Source: an uncultured Hyphomicrobiales bacterium (GTDB taxonomy: Bacteria; Pseudomonadota; Alphaproteobacteria; Rhizobiales; Beijerinckiaceae). From it: a DNA stretch of 11,299 nucleotides. The notes below the pieces were generated by a model. It was not told the DNA's origin. It did no database searches and saw nothing but the letters and a program-made list of their open reading frames with translations. The translations under genes and the position numbers were made by a program. The stretch lies in contig CAIVAX010000187.1 of NCBI GenBank assembly GCA_903903935.1, positions 1 to 11,299 on the forward strand, in the 5' to 3' direction. This document shows, one piece after another, positions 7,511-11,299 of the stretch. Every line of letters starts with the position of its first letter. Within the stretch, counting starts at the first letter, position 1.

Positions 7511-8704
7511 ATGGGGAAGTCGAAAGCCCTCTTATTATTCGCTTGTGTGTCCCCCGGCCTCGTTCAATCTGCTTGGGCAGCAGATCTTTATATTCCCCCG
7601 CCAGCCCCTTTGCCTCCTCGCTTTGAAATGCCCGCACAAAACCTGCTCGGTGCCACCGACGGATATTATCTGCGAGGTGATATCGGTGTTGGCCTGACAC
7701 AACATACGATCACCTCTACCTTCTCGCTCCCTGTTCCCGATGCGCGCTTTGACTCGTCTTACATTGGCGATTCAACATTTGTGCGGCTCGGTTTTGGACG
7801 GCAATTTGGAACTTGGATCCGGTCCGATGTGACCTTTGAATATCGCGGTTCGTCATCAATCTCGGCGACGGAAACCTATAATCAAGGTGCATTCTTTACG
7901 CCCCCAAGTGCCATTCGAAGCTATGATAGTTATAATGGCCATATTTCACACGGTGTGTTTCTGCTCAACGGCTATGCAGATTTAGGCACATGGCAGAGGA
8001 TTTCACCTTTCGTGGGTTTGGGCGTGGGCTACGCTATGCATCGCGTCCCTGATCTGAAAGATTCAGGCGGTGTCTCTGCAATCAATTCGACAAGCTATGG
8101 TGTGGGCGGGTTCGGATATGCCAGTGCCACAACGTCAAGCAGTCTGGCTTAGGCCGGCACCGCGGGCCTTGGCTATCAGGTCAATGAAAATCTTAAATTG
8201 GAAGTCGCTTATCGCTATCTGAATTTGGGCACCTCCAAATCAGGTGCGATTAAGTGTCTCACGCAGCCCGCTGCAACCTGCCCCAATGAAGTGCAAAGCT
8301 ATAAAATCAGTTCACATGATTTTAGCCTTGGCATGCGGTGGATGTTGGGCGGCAGCGTGAACTATCAGCAACAAGCTAAATTTGAAATGAGCTCAGCTCA
8401 CGCCAAATCAAATATGAAAATGTCGAAAGAGACATCTTACGATGGTGGATAGGCCTATCCGAATGCGAGTAGAAATAATTATGCTGCAGCAGGCCCCGCT
8501 GAAATTGATCCGCGTATTCCAGTGACAACGCAATCGACAAAGGCAAATTTGGCCACAACCGTTATTCCTTTGCTCCCCGAGACCAGTGAATTGAGCAAAG
8601 CGGATCTGCCTGCGCAACCTGCGAAGGGAAAAAAGGCTCAGTCGCGTAAGGGTGAGACAGTCAGTTCAAATACGATACAGATCACACCTGACCGTCTGTA
8701 TTGA
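7511..8704 (+). pseudogene. Outer-membrane beta-barrel protein gene interrupted by two in-frame TAG codons
   Basis: Read through, the frame has 397 codons from ATG 7511 (AAGGA at 7498-7502) to TGA 8702-8704, with TAG at codon 214 (8150-8152) and codon 314 (8450-8452) and no frameshift. It starts with a signal peptide cut after AWA (residue 23), then a Pro-rich stretch (26-45) and an Omp25/31-like or opacity-type eight-stranded barrel. DLGTWQRISPFVGLGVGYA and VAYRYLNLG match the downstream paralogue. The first TAG falls inside a barrel strand, so the 213-residue product lacks the last strands. The barrel ends near codon 280 (LGMRWML), before the second TAG. About 115 further residues form a polar, low-complexity, Lys/Pro-rich tail. 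Two Cys (codons 249 and 257) may close a loop. Either a recent pseudogene or UAG read-through; I favour the pseudogene. The family assignment is firm, the exact role unknown. Confidence 0.8.
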
Positions 8705-8721
8705 TCGGATTAAGGGCAGAA

Positions 8722-8753
8722 CAGCTCATTTTGGATGAGCTGGCTCTTTCTTT
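8722..8753 (+). terminator. Intrinsic terminator after the interrupted barrel gene
   Basis: CAGCTCAT (8722-8729) and ATGAGCTG (8735-8742) form a perfect 8-bp stem with a TTTGG loop, followed by a pyrimidine run rich in T (8745-8753). It starts 17 nt after the TGA at 8702-8704 and 270 nt after the second TAG. This supports 8704 as the ancestral gene end. Confidence 0.7.
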
Positions 8754-8781
8754 CAATTGGTCGACGCAAAACACAAAGCGG

Positions 8782-8822
8782 CGACATGTCGGATATGTAT
8801 TTATTTAAGCTATTACATAGCT
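8782..8822 (+). promoter_or_regulatory. Two inverted repeats upstream of the intact barrel gene
   Basis: CGACATGTCG (8782-8791) is a perfect 10-bp palindrome. AGCTAT (8808-8813) and ATAGCT (8817-8822) form a second inverted repeat with a TAC spacer, ending 26 nt before the ATG at 8849. The sequence between them is A+T-rich (TATGTATTTATTTAA), as expected for a promoter, but I cannot fix a -35/-10 pair. They could be operator sites or, for the second, a 5'-UTR hairpin. Confidence 0.35.
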
Positions 8823-8848
8823 GTGCCGGCGGTTGAAGAGGATAGACT

Positions 8849-9826
8849 ATGAAATATCTGGGTTTAGTGGCAGCTGAAATGTTGATGATCGCGCTGGGGG
8901 GCAGGTTGGCTCATGCAGCCGATATGGGCAGTTTTTCGCAACCATCCCCCGATTATTTTTCAGGCTCTTCCTATCGAGATCAAAGTCAGCCCTTTGAAAG
9001 GGGAACAGGTTGGTATTTTCGAATGGATAGTGCGGTAAGCAATTCTCTGCTTCCCATTTTATCCCCCACCGGCATAATGACCACAGGTACACAGCTTAAA
9101 GGCACCTATGGCTTTGGATTGGGTGCGGGGTTCAAGTTCAACAATCTGCTCAGAGTGGACGGTACCTTTGAAGCGGCGAGCCTGCAAAAGTCTTCTATCT
9201 CTTCAACCAAGCTGAGTGATGGGGTCACCAATATCATTTGCCCCAACACTCTCTTCACGTTGCTCGATACAACGGTTAATCCTATCACAGGAGCGGCGAC
9301 CAATCTGCCTTTAGGTTATGTGTGGTCGCAACAGACAGGCACATGTACGGAGACAAGAACCGCCACGACGCGAAATATGTTTGCGATGACGAACGCTTTC
9401 GTTGATCTTGGGACATGGTGGAAAATCACGCCTTATGTGGGCGCTGGCGTGGGCATGGCGCGCATTTCAACCATTGGTAATGATAATTTTTATTCCAATG
9501 ACAATGGCAAGCAATTTCAACCCACCTGGACTCCAGGCGTTTCGACTCCCAACATCTGGCTGACGAATACGGGTGCTGTGATCAATCCTCAACCCACCAT
9601 TCCCAATACGACGATTCCCGTTTCAACGATTATCTCGCCCAATTGGGATAAGCGCTTTACCACCGTTCAATATAATCTTGCTGTATCGGGCATGGCAGGC
9701 GTTGCCTTTGACTTGACGCCCAATGCCAAGCTCGATCTGGGCTATCGTTATCTCAATTATAGCGACAGCAAGGTGCGCCGCTATTCGCAGGATGTGCGCA
9801 TTGGCTTTCGCTATATGGTGGATTGA
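8849..9826 (+). CDS. Outer-membrane beta-barrel (porin-like) protein
   Basis: The protein is 325 residues. A signal peptide with a cut after AHA (residue 23) is followed by a Ser/Pro-rich segment and a barrel of alternating polar and hydrophobic strands. It belongs to the same broad Omp25/31-like family as the preceding interrupted gene. NAFVDLGTWWKITPYVGAGV and KLDLGYRYLN align with the neighbour, and the C-terminus (DVRIGFRYMVD) is a typical last strand, although the usual terminal aromatic is followed by three residues. Long inserted loops (about 110-185 and 205-265) are rich in Thr, Asn and Pro and are probably extracellular. Cys131 and Cys166 lie in the first and could form a disulfide. 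ATG 8849 is preceded by AGAGGA, 7 nt away. Location is outer membrane by inference; ligand or function is not recognisable. Confidence 0.85.
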   Translation: MKYLGLVAAEMLMIALGGRLAHAADMGSFSQPSPDYFSGSSYRDQSQPFERGTGWYFRMDSAVSNSLLPILSPTGIMTTGTQLKGTYGFGLGAGFKFNNLLRVDGTFEAASLQKSSISSTKLSDGVTNIICPNTLFTLLDTTVNPITGAATNLPLGYVWSQQTGTCTETRTATTRNMFAMTNAFVDLGTWWKITPYVGAGVGMARISTIGNDNFYSNDNGKQFQPTWTPGVSTPNIWLTNTGAVINPQPTIPNTTIPVSTIISPNWDKRFTTVQYNLAVSGMAGVAFDLTPNAKLDLGYRYLNYSDSKVRRYSQDVRIGFRYMVD

Positions 9827-9874
9827 CGCGGACCCTCTCCTCCCGTCTTGAACCATCTGGCTTGACCTTGGGGC

Positions 9875-9941
9875 CCTGCAGGGCGTATCGCCCATGCAGG
9901 AGAGCGTCTCTTTTGAGGCGGCCGATCGTCAGGATTGCAGG
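9875..9941 (+). promoter_or_regulatory. Structured serC 5' leader, candidate alphaproteobacterial serC leader RNA
   Basis: Two hairpins precede serC. The first pairs CCTGCA-GGGCG (9875-9885) with CGCCC-A-TGCAGG (9889-9900), 11 bp with a bulged A and a TAT loop. The second pairs CGTCTC (9905-9910) with GAGGCG (9915-9920) around TTTT. The sequence TGCAGG recurs at 9936-9941, directly before the ATG, so the left arm of hairpin 1 could pair either with its own partner or with the ribosome-binding region. A conserved serC leader motif, whose last stem overlaps the ribosome binding site, has been described upstream of serC in alphaproteobacteria. I match it here by position and general architecture, not by a model search. 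Confidence 0.45.
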
Positions 9942-11099
9942 ATGAGCCCCACAAAACCCGGCCAGAAGCCCAATTGCCCAAATTTTTCATCAGGCCCCTG
10001 TGCCAAGCGTCCCGGCTGGAGCTTGCAAGCTTTGGCCGATGCCCCCTTGGGGCGCTCGCATCGCCACAAAATCGGCAAGACCAAGCTGCAATTGGCAATT
10101 GATCTGACCCGCGAGGTTTTGGCGGTTCCTGCTGATTATCGTATTGGCATTGTCCCGGCCTCTGATACGGGCGCGGTTGAAATGGCGCTCTGGACCATGC
10201 TGGGCCCGCGCGGGGTTGATATGCTCGCCTGGGAAAGCTTTGGTGAGGGCTGGGTCACCGATGTCATTAAACAATTGCAGCTGCCCAATACGCGCAGCAT
10301 TCGTGCAGATTATGGCCTGCTGCCAGATCTGAGCACGGTCAATTTCGATCATGATGTTGTCTTTACCTGGAATGGTACGACCTCAGGCGTGCGCGTTCCC
10401 AATGGCGATTGGATCGCCGCCGATCGCAAGGGCCTGACTATTTGCGATGCCACCTCTGCCGCTTTTGCGCAAAGTCTCGATTGGCCTAAACTCGATGTCG
10501 TCACCTTTTCTTGGCAAAAGGTTCTGGGTGGCGAAGCGGCCCATGGCATGATCATTCTCAGCCCGCGGGCGGTTGAGCGTCTGACCACTTATCAACCTCA
10601 GTGGCCAGTCCCCAAAATCTTCCGTCTCACCAATGGCACAAAGTTGATTGAGGGAATTTTTGTTGGCGATACGATCAATACGCCCTCCATGCTCTGCGTT
10701 GAAGATTATATCGATGCTCTCCATTGGGCGCAGTCGATTGGCGGTTTGGAGGGGCTCATTGGGAGAGCCAATGCCAATCATCACATGATTGCCGATTGGG
10801 TGGCTCGCACACCTTGGATTGGCTTTCTTGCCCGCGATCCGCAGACGCAATCCAATACCAGCGTCTGTTTGCAAATCATCGATCCTGCGATCACCGCTTT
10901 GACGCCTGAGGCGCAGGCAGCCTTTGTCAAAAAGATGTCTACTCTTCTCGAGGATGAGAAGGTTGCTTTTGACATTGATGCTTATCGCGATGCGCCTCCT
11001 GGTCTGCGCATCTGGTGTGGTGCCACTGTCGAGAGCCGCGATGTTGCTTTGCTCACCCAATGGCTCGATTGGGCCTATGCGAGTGTGCGCGCAGGCTAA
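9942..11099 (+). CDS. serC: Phosphoserine aminotransferase
   Basis: SerC is a PLP enzyme that converts 3-phosphohydroxypyruvate and glutamate to phosphoserine, the second step of serine synthesis; it can also act in pyridoxal phosphate synthesis. The protein is 385 residues. It starts with the family motif [13 protein letters not shown] and has [33 protein letters not shown], the PLP-phosphate region [10 protein letters not shown], and the Schiff-base Lys193 in [14 protein letters not shown]. The sequence is of the subtype shared by alphaproteobacteria and some archaea, which differs from enteric SerC. ATG 9942 (AGGA at 9931-9934, 7 nt upstream) matches the usual N-terminus; in-frame ATG 9894 lies inside the leader hairpin and is rejected. 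The stop is TAA. In many relatives serA follows; here the next gene is a convergent, unrelated one. Confidence 0.95.
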   Translation: MSPTKPGQKPNCPNFSSGPCAKRPGWSLQALADAPLGRSHRHKIGKTKLQLAIDLTREVLAVPADYRIGIVPASDTGAVEMALWTMLGPRGVDMLAWESFGEGWVTDVIKQLQLPNTRSIRADYGLLPDLSTVNFDHDVVFTWNGTTSGVRVPNGDWIAADRKGLTICDATSAAFAQSLDWPKLDVVTFSWQKVLGGEAAHGMIILSPRAVERLTTYQPQWPVPKIFRLTNGTKLIEGIFVGDTINTPSMLCVEDYIDALHWAQSIGGLEGLIGRANANHHMIADWVARTPWIGFLARDPQTQSNTSVCLQIIDPAITALTPEAQAAFVKKMSTLLEDEKVAFDIDAYRDAPPGLRIWCGATVESRDVALLTQWLDWAYASVRAG

Positions 11100-11124
11100 C
11101 TGCGCACGCAGGTTTGGCGGGGCT

Positions 11125-11299
11125 TTAAAATTCGGCGTCTAATTCTTCGAGTTCAGCAGGCTCGCTCTGTGCGTCTGCTTTCCAATCCTGCATAGCGGGA
11201 AGGGCCAATATGTGATCGCGATAAGCGGCACAGAGCGGATCGAGCTGCACATCATAAGTGACAAAGCGTGTGCATACCGGCGCATACACCACATCTGCA
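11125..11299 (-). CDS. Glutathione S-transferase-like protein, C-terminal end (gene continues past window)
   Basis: On the minus strand an open frame enters from the right edge and stops at TAA (11125-11127), giving the last 57 residues. The stretch YAPVCTRFVTYDVQLDP, then YRDHILALPAMQDW and a Glu-rich end, looks like the all-alpha C-terminal domain of bacterial glutathione S-transferases, where an Asp followed by aromatic residues (here ADVVYAPV) and the closing LPAM-W segment are recurrent. The N-terminal thioredoxin-like domain with the catalytic residue is outside the window, so the subclass and substrate cannot be judged. It converges with serC, with 25 bp between the two stop codons. 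Confidence 0.75.
   Translation of the reverse strand, partial: ADVVYAPVCTRFVTYDVQLDPLCAAYRDHILALPAMQDWKADAQSEPAELEELDAEF

Noticed and set aside
8198..8452. A separate short gene starting inside the second segment of the interrupted barrel gene.
   Set aside because: It has the same frame as the upstream barrel, begins inside a conserved barrel strand, and has no signal peptide. It is the continuation of the broken gene. The same applies to the open stretch 8522-8704.
9894..9941. N-terminal extension of SerC from ATG 9894.
   Set aside because: The ATG is within the right arm of a leader hairpin, has no good ribosome binding site, and relatives begin at the later Met.
11085..11107. Possible terminator hairpin at the convergent serC and GST-like ends (GTGC and GCAG pairing with CTGCGCAC).
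   Set aside because: The left arm has a two-base bulge, it overlaps the serC stop codon, and no T-tract follows on either strand. Too weak to list.

Overview
The window is a chromosomal segment from an alphaproteobacterium, most likely of the order Hyphomicrobiales (Rhizobiales). The reasons are the conserved order infB-rbfA-truB-rpsO-pnp, the alphaproteobacterial look of PNPase, GlmM and SerC, and a pair of Rhizobiales-style small outer-membrane beta-barrel proteins. The placement is inferred from protein character alone; no genus can be named.

Layout. Positions 1-5450 carry a translation and RNA-metabolism block on the plus strand: the 3' part of infB (initiation factor IF-2), rbfA (30S maturation factor), truB (tRNA psi55 synthase), rpsO (ribosomal protein S15) and pnp (polynucleotide phosphorylase). 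The block closes with a strong intrinsic terminator at about 5425-5450. The truB-rpsO gap holds a candidate promoter and a hairpin-bearing rpsO leader. The rpsO-pnp gap holds an 11-bp hairpin and then three further small hairpins in the pnp leader, the kind of architecture through which S15 and PNPase expression is controlled in bacteria that have been studied. A lone arsC-type reductase gene (minus strand, 5495-5848) converges on the block and shares its terminator. glmM (6016-7359) is read away from arsC and supplies glucosamine-1-phosphate for peptidoglycan and LPS precursors.

Positions 7511-9826 hold two tandem, related outer-membrane beta-barrel genes. The first is interrupted by two in-frame TAG codons (8150 and 8450), yet its reading frame, its homology to the neighbour and its downstream terminator all continue to a TGA at 8702-8704. 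It is either a very young pseudogene or a read-through gene, and this is the most unusual thing in the window. The second barrel gene is intact. After it come a structured leader that resembles in position the known alphaproteobacterial serC leader RNA, and serC (9942-11099, phosphoserine aminotransferase). The usual partner serA does not follow; instead the 3' end of a minus-strand glutathione S-transferase-like gene runs off the right edge.

No rRNA, tRNA, CRISPR array, insertion sequence, phage gene or defence cassette was seen. No gene-free stretch is longer than 300 bases; the longest is 2980-3233. Most of the window is ordinary core genome. The items worth a second look are the double-amber barrel gene and the structured leaders of rpsO, pnp and serC.
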